In this document: one piece after another, positions 44,101 through 57,323 of the stretch
Layout of the letters: each line of letters opens with the position of its first letter
Position numbering within the stretch: position 1 is the first letter of the stretch
NCBI RefSeq assembly: GCF_030272615.1
Contig: NC_081414.1
Span: 779,316,119 to 779,380,118 of the forward strand
DNA from: Cryptomeria japonica
Taxonomy: Eukaryota; Streptophyta; Pinopsida; Cupressales; Cupressaceae
Length of the DNA: 64,000 nt
Direction: 5' to 3'
Position numbers and translations under genes: made by a program
The notes under the pieces: generated by a model
Database searches by the model: none
The model's input: only the letters and a program-made list of their open reading frames with translations
What the model was told of the DNA's origin: nothing

Positions 44101-45655
44101 TTTTCCTTGAAGAATTTGATAAAATCTAGTTGTTCTTCTTCTGTGAGTGATTCTTCTAGATGTATGGTTTTGACTGTTGCTTTAGTGTCGATGTTTATTG
44201 ATTGAGTTGGCTCAATCAATATTGGTGACCTCTCCTAGTAATGTTCAGGAAGAGTGTCAAGTCTCCCATTTGTAGGTGCCTCAAAAAGGTTTTCACCATC
44301 AGATGCATCCTTTATTTTTACTTTTTTGTGATCTAATACTTCCATTGACTGGTTTTCATTATTAGATCTGTTGTTTATTTCATTTTTGTGATTGAGAGAC
44401 TTGGCACTCCCCTGATTACAAATATCGTTATTTTGTTCACTGGTAGAGCATATTTCTAGGTTGACTGAGCACAAGTACTAGACAATTAATTCATCATTTA
44501 GGAATATTAGTATATCATGATGTTCGGGTTCTTCCTAGTCTATGAGATTAGGATATATGAGCGGCAAGGAGTCATTTGGTGGGTTAAAATCAAGTGTTGT
44601 AAGTGTCATGATAGAGTCATTGTTATTGTTGTTTGGGATATTGGTGAGGTCTATGATATTTTTGAGGTCTTCGATGGTATTTTCTTTGATATTGCCTTGT
44701 AAATATTATCGCTTCTCGTTCTCACTAGCTTCGTAGATATGGTGTGGTCTGAATTCAAATGGTCAAGATTTTGAGCTTCGTCCCTCTTGAGAAAGGGGTG
44801 TGTATGCGTGTATGGTATCCACCTCAATATCTTCAGTAACATCAGAACAACTACCTCACTCATATTCATTGGAATCCATTTCAAAATCATTGTCCCAAGT
44901 TATCTTGTTGTATCTGACAGGTATGCTGTATGGTGAGAAAAGATCATTGATGATTCATACCAGTTTTGTAGCTATTTTTGATTCGGGATCGGTGCTAGTT
45001 TGTACTCTTTTCATTTGTTCGTACATTGTTTCCCTTCTGTGAGTAGCAATTTCTTTAGGTTGCAGATCAACCTTGGTTTGATCAGGTTCTTGTACATGAT
45101 GTACTTTTTTATAAGCTTCCTCCTTTTGAATGGCGAGTTCTTCTTGGCATTTTTCATTTTCTTGATTCTTTTTCTCTTTCCTTGTCATTTTTGTTGCTTG
45201 GTGTAGTGCTTCTTGCCACGAGTCTTCATTATATTTTTTCTTTTCTCTCCACTGAGGGTTTTGCTAGTGATTTTGTTTTTGCCTAGGTGGAACATGCTGT
45301 TCATATCCAAGTCATGTTTTGCCTCTTGCAAATTGTGAAGGAAGTTGTTGAGGTTCTATGATGCCTTATTGGCACTTGCCAATATGTCCTTTGCCTTTGT
45401 ATCCCATTCATTGCATGATCTGGGACCCATTTCCATACTGTTGTGTTGGTACGACCACTTCTATGGTAGAAGCTCTTCTTTCTTCTTCATCCTTGTATAG
45501 CCAACTAAGGATGTCTTTCTCTTCTGATTCATTAGCCAGTGTACCCAGTTAGATAAATTTACCATCAAACTTGGTGATGGGTTGTGTTGCCTAATGCCTT
45601 GATGTGGAAGGTTGTCCACAAGATTTTGGTGACATTGGCAATTTAGATAGACATA
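44101..45655 (-). pseudogene. Tat-1 spacer between protease and RT
   Basis: A low-complexity charged linker in several short minus-strand frames (44474-44235, 44890-44651, 45188-44955), rich in Glu, Asn and Lys (EKKNQENEKCQEELAIQKEE). It has no enzyme motif. Tat elements normally have a long linker here. Confidence 0.55.
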
Positions 45656-46180
45656 AGGGTTAAAAAGAGTACTCCCCCATGTCTTGGTCTTTGATTTTCA
45701 TTTTTTGCTTGAAGTATATGGATAGAGATTTGAGTTCTTCTTGATGATTGGATGCTGAGGAAGCTTGGGCCTCCCTGTTGTGTGGAACCAGCCTATCTTG
45801 AGCTGCCCCCATAGTATTGCAATATTGAAAAGGGTTATTGTATGCATATATATTGAAATTTCCTATCCGTTGTAGGCAAACTTGATACATTGATGGTATG
45901 TGGAAGGCACCGCTTGCATTTCATAGATCCATGGATGATCCAACCGTATATTGTATGTCAAGTCTATGTCCAAGACTTGGCACATGGTGTCTCTTGTACA
46001 AGACCTACCTAAATGGGTAATATTATAGTTCCTTCAGATGATCTCTCTTCATCATCATAGGCTTTGATGGTTATTTTCTTTTTTGGATCAATAGACTGCT
46101 CAGAAAATCCCAATGCACATATAAGCTTTAGAGTACAGATATTGAGACCAGCTCCTCAATCTATTAACACTCTTTTTACT
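45656..46180 (-). pseudogene. Tat-1 protease
   Basis: Minus-strand pieces read VLIDWGAGLNICTLKLICAL, with Asp in D(S/W)GAG as the active site, then KAYDDEERSSEGTI and LDHPWIYEMQAVPSTYHQ. These are protease blocks typical of the Tat branch. A stop lies just upstream and a frameshift between the blocks. 45890-45660 is an open C-terminal piece. Confidence 0.8.
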
Positions 46181-46646
46181 CAATGTTTATAGACTAAGAC
46201 TTTGATATGGAGTAGGGTGTTATGTAGATGATTCAAGGAGACATCATCGTGTTTAGAAAAAGATATGTTATGCGGCACCGTCATATGGGCCACCATGGCT
46301 TGGAACTGATCAATATCCAGATTATTTGGAACAATTATTTCGATAGGTGCTTGTTCGAAGATATCCTTGTGTTTTGGGAAAATTTTGAGTAACTCAAGTA
46401 TAGATATTTGAGCGAGAGTTCTCTGTAGTTGATCAACCAAGTTATGTTGAGTCTTGGGGAGAGTTGTCAATGTTAATGTGTTCCCTTTTAAGACATATTT
46501 GTGCACTCTAGTTGTCACATTTATCAACGCATGTTCTTGTTTGTTTTTTATTGTTATGACATTTACTTGATTGTCATATGTCGATATGTGATTTATGGTG
46601 TTCTCATATATGTGATTAATATGACATCCCTTGGCATTGTTCGATG
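46181..46646 (-). pseudogene. Tat-1 gag-protease connecting segment
   Basis: 46527-46180 is open for 115 codons: LPKTQHNLVDQLQRTLAQIS, then ILELLKIFPKHKDIFEQAP. It immediately precedes the protease active-site block; comparable segments precede the protease in other Tat elements. No further domain recognised. Confidence 0.65.
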
Positions 46647-48203
46647 TTAATGATCTCCCTTGTCATAATTTGGAAGAGGAGTTTTGAAGGCTTCATGGTC
46701 ACCATTTGTTTTGTGACCATCAACTGTTAAATCACCCTTGTCTATCATGTCTTGAACTATGTTCTTCAACCTCATGCAATAATTTGTGTTATTCCCTTTG
46801 TTTTGATGAAAATTACAATAATGTGTCATTCCACCAGGGTGGTTTGACTTGGGGTTCAAAGTTCCTTGTGGCTAGCAACATGATGATTTTATTTGCCGAG
46901 TGTTCTCGAAACGTTGATTCTAAGGTTTGTCCTTATGGTGTGTATATGCATTGATATGGGAAAGTATTAGTGTTGCCTCTCTGGTTTGTGTTGTTTCCTT
47001 GGTTAGTGTTGTTGTTGCCTTGATGATTTTTGTTAATGTTTGATGTCGAAGCTCCTTGGTTGGTATTTTGCTCATAAGTATTAGTACCTTAATTAGCACT
47101 CTTTTGATCATTATTGGATGGTGGGTTGCTTGATAAATTCAACAATGGTTGTTTAGACTTAACATTATTAGTATCAATTACCCCATCATTAACAATGTTT
47201 TTGTTCCTTGTCCAAAATTTGGATTTGTCTAGAGTTTTATTATTGTTTTGATTGTTGAAGGTGTTAGTGTTTGACGAAATAACACCTTCCTTATATAACT
47301 TCAATGTTCCTTTCTTGATGCAAGCTTCCTCTACTTGAATACCATTTTCTATCAATTTTCCAAAAGATGGTATGCATTGGAGTTTGAGTTGATAACTCAT
47401 CTCACTACTTAGATTGTCAATGAATATTTCCATCGTTTCCTTTTCAGGCACATCTCGAGGATATCTTGAAACTATTGGCCTCCACCATTGTAGAAACACC
47501 ACGAATGTTTCATTGCTCTTTTGTTTTGTGTTACACACATCCAACATGGTGATTGCATGTTGAATGTTATAGGAGTATTGTGTTATGATATTGTTTACCA
47601 ACTCATCAAATGATCTGATGGGAGGTGTAAGTTTAGACAACCACTCCATTGTTTTCCCTCCCAAAATTAATGGGAATAATCTGATTAAGTATGTGTCGTC
47701 GTGAGAAAACTCTAAGCTCATGGTACAAAATTACCGAACATGATCACGGGGATGACTTTTACCATCGTATATTGTCATACTTTGGTATATTTGAATTTGG
47801 GGGAAAAGGTACCATGTTCAAATCTCCTATCAAAAGGATAAGGACATATTTCATCCAAAGAGTATCATACCATGGCTCCTTATTGCATGTCATGCATTTC
47901 TCTTTGAAGTGTGTGGAGTTGTTGTGTAAGAGAAGCCATGGGTTCATTTGTCCTTCAATGGGGAGCTTCCCCTCATTCATTAAGATTATCCCAATTGCAT
48001 ACATGGTCTTGTTCGTGGGTGTTGTCTTGTTCATGGGTGTGATCTTGGTTGCATATGTTTTCTTGATTATGTGCCTCTTCTTCTCTTCTTTGTTCTTGAT
48101 AGGCATGGTTTCTTGCTCTAGTTTTTAGCATTCTTTCATATGTATTCCTTAAGTTTTCTATGTCGAAATCCTCAAGAATGTTGACTCCTTTGCTAGTTAG
48201 CAT
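46647..48203 (-). pseudogene. Tat-1 gag
   Basis: The 48203-47973 piece is a Gln/Glu/His-rich N-terminal segment. The capsid-like core lies in 47721-47089: LFPLILGGKTMEWLSKLTPP, FDELVNNIITQYSYNIQHAI and KQKSNETFVVFLQWWRPIVS. The zinc-binding end lies in 46859-46647, YCNFHQNKGNNTNYCMRLKN. These sit in different frames, so at least two frameshifts have accumulated. An Asn-rich stretch (FNNQNNNKTL) separates core and zinc end. Confidence 0.9.
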
Positions 48204-49254
48204 GAGTAGATATTTTTCCTTATCTGTTTGTATAAGTCTATCTACAAGTTTTTGGAAAGATACATTTCCTTAACATTCTGGGAGAAGTTCTTTGGTGATC
48301 TTTGTTTCTCCGATATTTGCATACTCATCAAAAGGATTGGACAGTCTTCGAGTCATACTTGATTGTGGTTGTGATTCCTTCTTCTTTTTTGCAAGATTGA
48401 ATGATAGCAGGCATTAATATATCTCTATTGTGGTAAATTATTCTTCTTCTATTGGGGTTCTTGGTGGAGTTGTTGGCTCAAGCCGAGCTTCATTATAAGT
48501 GATAAGGAACTTTGGAAATAAAGTGGGGTTAATCCTTCCTCCACTGTCAAGGCATTGGTTGAATGCCACTTTCTAAATGTAAGCCCTACTTCTTAAAGGC
48601 TCGTTGTCAAATTCGTTTGTTTTTCCTTGGATATACAACCGCATATGACGCAAGAATGCACGATGTGATGCAAAGAGTTGACGGTTGATATAGAGAAATT
48701 TATTCCTTTTGATAAGTTCCTTAGAACTAGGCTATCTCTTCTTCAACTTAGTTTTTTGATGAAGACTTCTTCTCAAAATATGGGGAGTGGTCATAAAGAA
48801 ATGATCAAATGTTGATGTTGATGTTGGCTATGGATACTTCATTTTGAAAACTCAAGTTTACTTTATCAAGCAGAGGTTTAGTTCAATTTGCCTCCATGAC
48901 AAAGTGTGTCCAATGATATGATTCAAGTTCCCTGATGTAGAAACTTAATTTAACAACTTGAGGACCTAACTAGGTATTATTTTGATAGGATTTTTTGGAT
49001 GGTGGAACTTTGATCACTTGTTTTGATACTTCTTAATTTTGTTGGATGAAGTCTGATCTCAAGCTAGTTGATGATTTGAAATCTCTTTCTAAGAGTGCTT
49101 TTTTGGATTCAAAATTTTCTCACTTATGATCTATTTTCAAAGTTTTGCTTTTGGATTTGTCAGAGGACCCAAAAGGGTATCTAAAACTGTTGATAAGCTT
49201 TTCCCAAAGCAACTGGTTTGCTTTTAGTTTTTAACTAATATTGACCATGTGCTA

Positions 49255-49620
49255 AGACAGAGACCTGATGTGCTAAAGGATGTTTTCAAAGTGCTACAGA
49301 ATGTTCACTATGCACTATGCTAGCTCTCCAACATGTTATTGTAGAGTGTTGGATAATAAAATTGTGGGATAGGTTATGCGCTTATATGTCCCTTTTATGT
49401 GTTGATGTTTGGTATGAAAGCGCTATAATATACTTTGAACACGCTAGGATGATGCTTGTATGCGCTATAGTGATGCTGACAAGCACTATCTGGATTATTA
49501 CTAGTATGATACTGATCATGCACTAATTTGAGTGATGAAAGTACTAAGTGTTGATTTGAATGCGCTACTGAATGTTTGAGATGTCCTAGGATGTTGCTCC
49601 TATGCACTAGTTGTCCTGAT
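49255..49620 (-). repeat. AGCGC array 2 in the Tat-1 leader
   Basis: About a dozen degenerate copies of ATGCGCTATAG and ATGCACTA on the plus strand (TAGCGCAT on the element strand), spaced about 20-35 bp. Sequence between copies is not repeated. Confidence 0.7.
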
Positions 49621-51044
49621 TTCTCTGTTTGATGCTTTTGTTGTGATGTTTACAAAATAACACTTGTGATTTGATGGATGATTTTTTGAAAATGACTTGA
49701 AAACGTGACATATAGAAGAGATAACATATTTGTCTATGCTAAACAAGTAGTGTATGTTCTTTTGAGGATGTTTTCAAATCCCTGATGTTTTCACTAGTTT
49801 GGATTACAAAGAAGATATATCAAGAAGACTCTTTATTCAAAGGTCATCAACAATATCATAGCCCACTAGTCTCGATACTCTGCTAGCCCAAACAACCTTG
49901 TCACCCCCTAGGGGGCGCTCTTTTTTTGGCTTTTGCCAGAAATTAACCCAAATTGAATTGCTTCACAATTAGAGCAGTTATCTTGGGAGATATATGGTGA
50001 GTGATCTTGGGGGTAGATTCTTCCCCACCCTTGGACTATGATATTGTCAATGTTTGTTAACTGACTCGGTTCAAAGTTTCTAATGCTAAGGTTCTTAATC
50101 ATTCTTTCATTCGGTCTTTAGTGATAAACTCCCTCAGGAGGCTTCCCAACCTTTAGAAAAAATGATTTACATATCTTAAAGATAATGGGGGAAGACTAAT
50201 CACTAAGAAAAATAGTTGAAGGGGACTTTCATCAGCCTCCACATTTGATTATATTGGTTGGAACACTTGGCAATAAATTTGTTTCCCACTTAGGTCGTTC
50301 CCCTCTCACCGGCCATTAATGGCACCCTAAGGGACACTCGAGAGGGTAGGCCTTCTAAAGGATTTAAGTGCTTGAAGTAAAAGAAAGCATAGAAGAGTGG
50401 TTTGGTTTATTGGTCACCCAATTAAGGGGAGAGCATATACCTTCCACTTTCAAGACAAGAAAAACAATATTCTTTTTAACTTTCAAGGCATTGATTAGCT
50501 AGGATCTATTTGGAGATGTTGCTCCAACAATCATGGTGTTCTTTTTACCCCACAAAGCAATTTGTTGTCTAACTATGAAGTTGAAATCCTGGTCAACAAA
50601 AAGTAAAACACGTTTACTTGAAATGGAAATCGCTTTGAAAAATAAAATAAAAGATTGATTGCTTTTTACCTTTGTAATAAAAAGAAAATTTGTTGTTCAT
50701 TTTATAGCCCAAATGAAGTGTTTTCCCTAATCTTGCAAGAAAGTAAATGTGTTGGATTTGTTGTTCTTTTTTTACCTTGCAATGAGATTCTTTTGAAGTC
50801 CAAAAGAAAATTTGATTTGTTTTAAGCCCAAGATAAAATGAGGTTCTTTTTAACCAAAGGGAAATGAGTTCTTTTTAATCCCACTTAAAAAGCTAGAAAG
50901 AAATCAAATTCCTAAATCTAACTCCTCCAACCTACAATAAATAATTAGTAACCTGTAATAAAAAGAAATTAGTGACAAATTAAAACTTTAGGCGGGCTTA
51001 CACAAGCCTAATTTTCTAAGTTTGTTACAAACTGTCCTTTTTCT

Positions 51045-51320
51045 CTATTAGAGTTATGTGCTAAAATTTTGCGCAGATGCACTACATAATGGTATAAAAA
51101 TGCTAAAGGATGACTCCTACATGCTACTCTAATTCTCAAATGCGCTACGTTGATAATTCTATGGGTAAGACAGAAACAAAGAAGGTTATGTGCTAAAAAG
51201 AAGTTCCAAAGCACTAGAATATGTGTCCTATGTGCTAAACAGTGCAATGAATGCACTATTGTTTGCCACAGATGCGCTAAAGTATAGTATAGATGTGGTA
51301 AAAGGGTATTGCAGCGTTCT
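51045..51320 (-). repeat. AGCGC array 1 in the Tat-1 leader, next to the primer site
   Basis: About eleven degenerate copies of ATGCGCTA / ATGTGCTAAA / ATGCACTA on the plus strand, reading TAGCGCAT on the element strand, spaced about 20-30 bp. It starts about 45 bp from the primer binding site, in the 5' untranslated leader. Confidence 0.72.
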
Positions 51321-51367
51321 TGTAATCCTTAGCCTGCACAAAAAATGATTTTATTTATGGGGACGTA

Positions 51368-51384
51368 CCCCACTGTGGGTGCCA
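51368..51384 (-). other. Primer binding site of Tat-1 (Lys tRNA type)
   Basis: The plus strand reads CCCCACTGTGGGTGCCA, close to the 3' end of plant Lys(CUU) tRNA (CCCCACGGTGGGCGCCA) with two differences. It lies four bases inside the LTR edge at 51389. It shows that the full 5' LTR extends to 51389, not just to 51810. Confidence 0.75.
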
Positions 51385-51388
51385 TAAA

Positions 51389-52365
51389 TGTATGTGGGAA
51401 AATACATTGACGAAAACAAATAAATCGAATCCAAAAGACCCACACACCAATGAGACTCTTGGTGCAAGTATATGAACTAATTCAATTAGTTCAACCTCCC
51501 AAGGGGTGTCCTATTGTTCTCTATCTCAAAGGATCCCTAAAGCCAATGTTTTTCTCTCAGATCATTGAGCAAGTGACTTAGGAATGACAACTACAAGAAT
51601 GAGGGATGTTTGATTTATATGCATGAATGCATTCTAAGATATATATGATATTAAAAATATGATGATTAAGCTAGTATGAACATATTGATATGATAAAAGA
51701 TTAGAAAATTATCCTAGCATGAATATTCTATGATATGAAAAGTACTCCTAAATGGTATGATGATATTGTAACAAAGAGAGGTTAAAATGTTTAGTAAATT
51801 AGACTATAATGTAGATGCATGAAAGATTGTTGATATGAAAATGAGGAATGAGAGCTCTATTTATAGGGAAAATAGGGCAATGGATGGTTAATATTGAATA
51901 ATCTTAACAAGGGCTAGGATTGAAAGTTAATCAATCCATGTTTACAATTCTCACCAATGAAATGGTGACAATTGTCAACAAGAGGTTGCTTGAGAGGAGA
52001 TGCAAGAAGCATTAAATGCTTGAGAAGATATGAAGGTTACCCTAGGAGGTAAGGGTTAAGGTTAGATTAGTGTTATCCAATGGATAAAGCTTTTACCCAA
52101 GGGGTAAACTCTTGTGCAAGGGTTAATAGGATAACCAAGGTTAAAGCCGTGAATACTTGATGAGACTCTTGGGTCAAAAGGATAGTTAAGTTAGAAGAAA
52201 GTCTCTAACTAGAGGTCAAAGATGAGTTAACTATTAATGGTTATGAAGACTTGGAGGGTTAGCTTGTTGAAGACATAAAGCCTTTAATGCATTTCAAAGA
52301 CTTTGGAGGTTTTGAGAAGTGACTTCCCTTTGCTTAGGAATGTGACAATAATTGGGATATGAATT
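51389..52365 (-). repeat. 5' LTR of Tat-1, inner part (U5, R and half of U3)
   Basis: Continues at 60907 across the Copia-3 insertion; together about 1,405 bp. The minus strand has CCCTATAAATAGAG (TATA at 51855-51865), with transcription expected about 30 bp downstream. 51810-52365 matches the 3' LTR; 51389-51809 has no counterpart there. Confidence 0.85.
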
Positions 52366-53445
52366 TGATGAATACTAAGAGGGGGGGGGGGTGAATTAGT
52401 ATGCCAAAAAATACTGTAAGAAAACTATTAAACAATTTACCAGATAACCGATGTAGCATATTCACTAATAAACCGGTTAAGATAAATGCAAACCAAATAG
52501 AGAACAAAACATTCACCCACAAGAGCACAGTCACCATAACACAAGATATTTGACATGGAAACCCAAATGGGAAAAAGCATGGTGACCAGAAACTCACAAG
52601 TAACTATCTACAGAATAGTAACCAGACTGGTTAAGGTCATACAATGTTCTTCACCAGAACAAATCCTATTAGAAATCTAGATCTCTCTTAGGAGATAAGT
52701 CCTGTTAAAGACTACCCATTAGAGGATTTAAGATCCACAGTTGTGAACCACCTTGTTAGAGGATTTAAAAAGGCTTTGTTGAACCTACCCGGTTAAGGGC
52801 TTGAGACTTGTCAAAGATGTGAGTAATCAACAAGTGAATGATCTAGATAATAGCACAATATTCTTAATTAGATCCTTGAAAGCTCCTTGTTAATGCATTT
52901 CAGCATTACTTCAGTATTCTATATCTGCACACTCTATCTCTTGACACAGACCTAACCTTCTCTTCAATGATCGCACATAATAACCTTCCCTTTTCTGTGT
53001 CACCTACAAAACCTAGACATGATGTCCTTATAAAGGAATCTAGTTTCATCTCGGTCCAATAAGATTAGACTACAAGTTCCTAGGTACAGTGCATCTAGAC
53101 ACATTTGGTAACATGACACATAAACACCACCAAAGTGTCGGTGGATGATTACTGGTTGTCAAAAATGAAGACTAGAAGATCATAGTGTTCTGATAAAAAA
53201 TTGACTACCGCTCGGGTCCTTCATTCCACTTGAGATCCTTGTACCACTTGGGGTCTTCATACCACTTGGGGTCTTCAGTCAATCTATGACCAGTAAACCA
53301 TCTTTTGCAAAACACTGATAGTCTAAAGACTACACATTCAATGACATACAATACCAGTTGGAACAACTACCGGTTGAGAATAACTCATACATCAAGTAAG
53401 TGTGTGTCCATCAATGACAATCAAAAAATCATCAAAATACCAACA
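52366..53445 (-). repeat. 3' LTR of Copia-3
   Basis: 1,080 bp. The plus strand starts TGATGAATACTAAGAG followed by an 11-base G tract and ends AATACCAACA. It carries the GGAAACCCAAATGGG block near 52557. Confidence 0.93.
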
Positions 53446-53459
53446 ATCTCCCACTTTGG
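53446..53459 (-). other. Polypurine tract of Copia-3
   Basis: The minus strand reads CCAAAGTGGGAGAT directly before the LTR start TGTTGGTATT. Confidence 0.83.
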
Positions 53460-53901
53460 CATTGATGGCAATAGTTAGGAAAATTTTGACATCTAGGTGC
53501 TTTAGAAAAAAAATGATGCCATAATCAAAATTACTCCCGCTAAGCATATATACTCCTCCCTTTGCAAAAATTACAAGTAAGTGCATAAAATGGTAACATT
53601 CACCAAAATTTTAATGTGCACTACTCCCCCTTTGCCAACAATGAAAAAGTAATGCAAAGTATCCCTTTTATAAAATAAAACAGAGTAGATGTTCATGACA
53701 ATAAGGAATGAAATTTCTCAAAAACAGATTTAAAGTTCTGCACAAAAGTCTTCATGTCCGATGTCCATGACTCAAGTAGTGAGGTAGCAATCTCACTTTC
53801 AATCTTCATCTGGAATGCTGGTTCTTCCATTGCATTGATGGTACTCATCTCTTGAGTTACCATGATAGCTTCCAAGCTGAGAAAACATCAAGCTGAAGAA
53901 C

Positions 53902-56900
53902 CTACAGTTTTGGCAATAGGAGCAGTTGAAGATCCTGTAGATCTTGAGTTCGATTGCTGATTTCTAAGTCCATCTTGGTAGTCTTATGCTGAAAATGATG
54001 AACAATTTGTCCATAGATAGTGAATAAATCATAGGGCATCTTGAAGTTGCAGATGTATTCCTCTAACTCCGATTGGACTTGAGTTTTCTGTTTGAGCACA
54101 TCTTCACAAAACAAATGGGGTTACCAGATTTTCCTCAAAAGTAATTTACCCTCACCCATAGAAACACTGATGTCATCCTTTTGCTTTAGTAGTTGTGTCC
54201 TAAGTTCATTCATTTGGTTGACTAAGGCAATATTGAGTGCCTTTTCATGGTTCTTTCTTTTAGTTGCTTGAGCAACATCCTCCAAGCATTGTACTTGATC
54301 CTCCACTACGGTACAAAGAATTTTGAGCTTGGATAGAGAGGAGTTGGTACTGGGGAGGTTAGTACCAGGAATTAGACTGATAAGGGTGTCAACAAAAAAT
54401 TTTATGGCATCTTTTTCTTTCTTCTTCCGCAATTCTTCCAATCTCTCTTGTGCAAGTTTAATGCTTCATAGTAGCTCAGACTCATCTGCTGATTGAGTCA
54501 GACATGCAAGAGTTAGATCAATAGGATTGGTCGAATCAACCTTCTTGGTTTGATCATTGGTTGCCTTAGGATTATGCCCTCCTTTTTTGGCCTTGATCTC
54601 CGCTTGTTTTCTCTTCTCTTCTTTTTTCTCCTCTTCCACTCTTTTCTTTTCTTCTTCTTTCTTCTTCTCTGACTCTTTCTTTTTCTCCTCTTCTTGTTTC
54701 TTCTCCACTTCTTTCTTCTTCTTATCCTCTTCCTATTTTTTCTTCTCTTCCTCCTTCCTTTCTTCTTCCTTCCTCTTTTCTCCTTCTTTTCTCTTATCTT
54801 CTTCTTTCCTCTTCTCTTCATGTTTCTTCTTTTCTTCTTCTTGTCTTTCTTTTTCTTCTTGTTCTTTCTCCACTTTCTCTTTTTCCTGTTTCTCTTTCTC
54901 AGCTTTTTCTTTGTCTGGAATGACATCCTCATTATCTAATGCATCAACATCAATAGGGTCATTTTTTTCTATCACCCTTTTACCTTGACTGTCAAATACC
55001 TCATCCGGTTTGACTGAGGATAGGTTAGGTTCTTGATCAGCTTGCCTAGTGGCTTCAAATACTTGGTGCATTTTGACAGCAACTTTAACCTGTATATGTG
55101 TATCTTTTTCTACTTCAGAGGTTTTACCTTCCAATAATTTGAGTCGCCTTCTTCTCATAAATAAAATGCCTTTGTACTTATCAATAATTTCAAATAACTT
55201 AGAATTTGAAGCATCAGGAAAGTATTGTGCAAAAATTTTCTCTCTGATCTCTTGTTCCCTTTCAATGGCAATGCGCCATTTATTATCCAAAGAATCATAA
55301 AAAGAATTTGGAGTAACAAATTTAATCTCATAAGGTGACCGATCATTAATACATAAATATTTCATGACCTCCTGTTCTACATCCTCTTTCTCATTATCCT
55401 TAAAGTCATCAAAATATTCCTTTAAGTCATCAAGCACTTTCCTCCTAATATTCTTTATTATCCTCTGACAATGTGTCATTGGTTTATAAGAAGTAATATC
55501 TATATTTACCAGTGTAGAAGTTGCTAGTACATTACTGGTAGACTTCAAATTTTTGCTTGATTGGCTTGACTTTTTTATTCCAATCTCTGGTTTAGTGTCT
55601 TCTGACTCTGATGAGTGAGTCCTGGATTTTCACTTCCTCTCAAATACTTTTGCCAGAATAATCTCAGGTTTCTTTTTGGCTGGTGACCACTTCGTCACTT
55701 TTGGACTAGCAGGTGTAACCGGTGTTGATACCGATGGCACTGCTTTGCTCTTTTTCTGCTTCGGTTCCTCAATCAGTGTGACCCTCTCCAAGTAGGTATT
55801 GGTTATTTTCTTCTTTGCATCCAGTGGTAAGGGAAGTAGGGTAGAGGCATACCCGATCAATATGTCATTCACCATTTCATACCCCATAGGCTCAACTACT
55901 TCCTTTCTAGGTTCCATTGCTTCCATTATGCAGTGATCTATCCTTTTTGTGAAGTGGATGTCATCTTCATACTTCTTCACTAAATCACTAGATATCCTCA
56001 TTCTCTGGTTCATCTTTAATTTGAATTCGTTAAAATACTTATTTAGAACCTCAAGATATGTAGTTCCCACTACTCATAGACTCTCCTTAATCTATCTAGA
56101 AATTGGTAGGTTAGTAGACAATTGAACATCATTGACTCCAGGGAAATAACCTTGAAAATAGAAGAATAGACTGACCAGAAGTTGGCCAAACTTGAACCTC
56201 AGTGATTTGTCCAGTTTGATGGACTTTGAATTATCCAACAATTGCTTCTATAAATAGGTACATAGGTCATATTCAGTATCTTCCTTAATCATCCTAAAAG
56301 AAGCATTTACCGCACTTGTAGGGACATAATTCATTTTGCTGGCATAAAATATCCTGTAACCAATCACCATGCAAGCATATTTCACCAGATCATCATTAAT
56401 GGTATTGACGGTCATTTCCCTTTGGTCACTCACAAAATCGGTGAGCTCTATCATTTTAGTTTTGGTAACCTTCCATAGAACTGGTACTTCTCCAACATTG
56501 CAGAATCTGGTGATGACATGAATCGCTTCTGTTGTGATGCCATGGGTCCGCTTGAGGTACATCTTGTCACCATGCACTGTGCTGAGGATAATGCAAATAT
56601 GTTCTTCTGAGAATTCTTCAAAAAAGTATACCACATTATGCAGTTTCATCTTCTCAAGGATGCTATACTCTGGTTTAATCTTCTTGTCATCTCCACAGAA
56701 CAAACTTAGCTGGAAGTGAATTACTAGGGATCCTAGGTCTTCCAACTTATAGTCTATATACCCTAAAATATCTCCCTCGACAATAACTCCGGCGGGAATT
56801 TGAGATAGGGCATTGTATCTCATTTTCTTCAGAAGAAACTTAGGTGTACCTACGGGTGCAGTAGAACTAGAGTGTGATGCAGAAGCCATAACCAAATGAT

Positions 56901-56928
56901 AAGAATGAATTTCAAAAAATACCTTCAT
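53902..56928 (-). pseudogene. Copia-3 second protein, about 1,000 codons, unrecognised
   Basis: Six open segments (starting at 56928, 56070, 55548, 54708, 54441 and 54114) lie in one frame, separated only by stop codons. This was a single frame of about 1,009 codons that decayed without frameshifts. Met14 (MASASHSSS) is a more likely start than the first Met. Residues about 30-230 form a mixed alpha/beta region (HGDKMYLKRTHGITTEAIHV). Then come a Pro/Lys-rich stretch (KPEIILAK), a helical region, a run of more than 120 Lys/Glu residues (54930-54590) predicted as a single long helix, and a coiled tail. There is no enzyme motif, zinc finger or transmembrane segment. It occupies the place of pol. 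It could be a structural or nucleic-acid-binding protein or a captured host gene; I do not recognise it. Confidence 0.75.
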
Positions 56929-57323
56929 AGTCTAAAATTTACGTTTTGTCAATATCATGCACAATACACCACTTTGGTCGCTAGTTCACTGCTTAGTGTT
57001 CTTCACTGATTGCTTGAAAATGATTGCAAGATTTTGCACAAGATTTCTTCAAATGCTAAACAAATCTCTTTGGTTGCTCTGCTCTTGAAAACTATTCTTC
57101 TAAAAATAGATAAGTAAAAATGATGATGAAAATCCCTTTTAAACAAACTCTCACCTACCATAATAAATGCATCACCGCTAGGGTACAAACCCTAATTTTT
57201 CCTTTTACCGCTTCAGATATTCTGACAATTGATAGGTAACATATACCGATAAAGGTCTTTACCAATATAAACTAGGGGTTCAAAATATTTCACCGATATG
57301 TTCCCCCTAAGCTTTTCTGAAGC

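Larger units (their letters stand above)
48204..51367 (-). other. Long 5' leader of Tat-1
   Basis: 3.2 kb between primer site and gag without a long frame. It contains two AGCGC arrays (listed separately) and a part at about 50270-51380 that aligns with the leader of Tat-2 (62814-64000), for example TTGGAGATGTTGCTCCAACA near 50510 against its reverse complement near 63636. Any first reading frame it once had is lost. Confidence 0.65.

Noticed and set aside
54513-54988. Lys/Arg-rich frame on the minus strand and Phe/Ser/Leu-rich frames on the plus strand
   Set aside because: Alternative-frame readings of the Lys/Glu repeat of the second Copia-3 protein; only the frame shared with the flanking segments is continuous with a protein.
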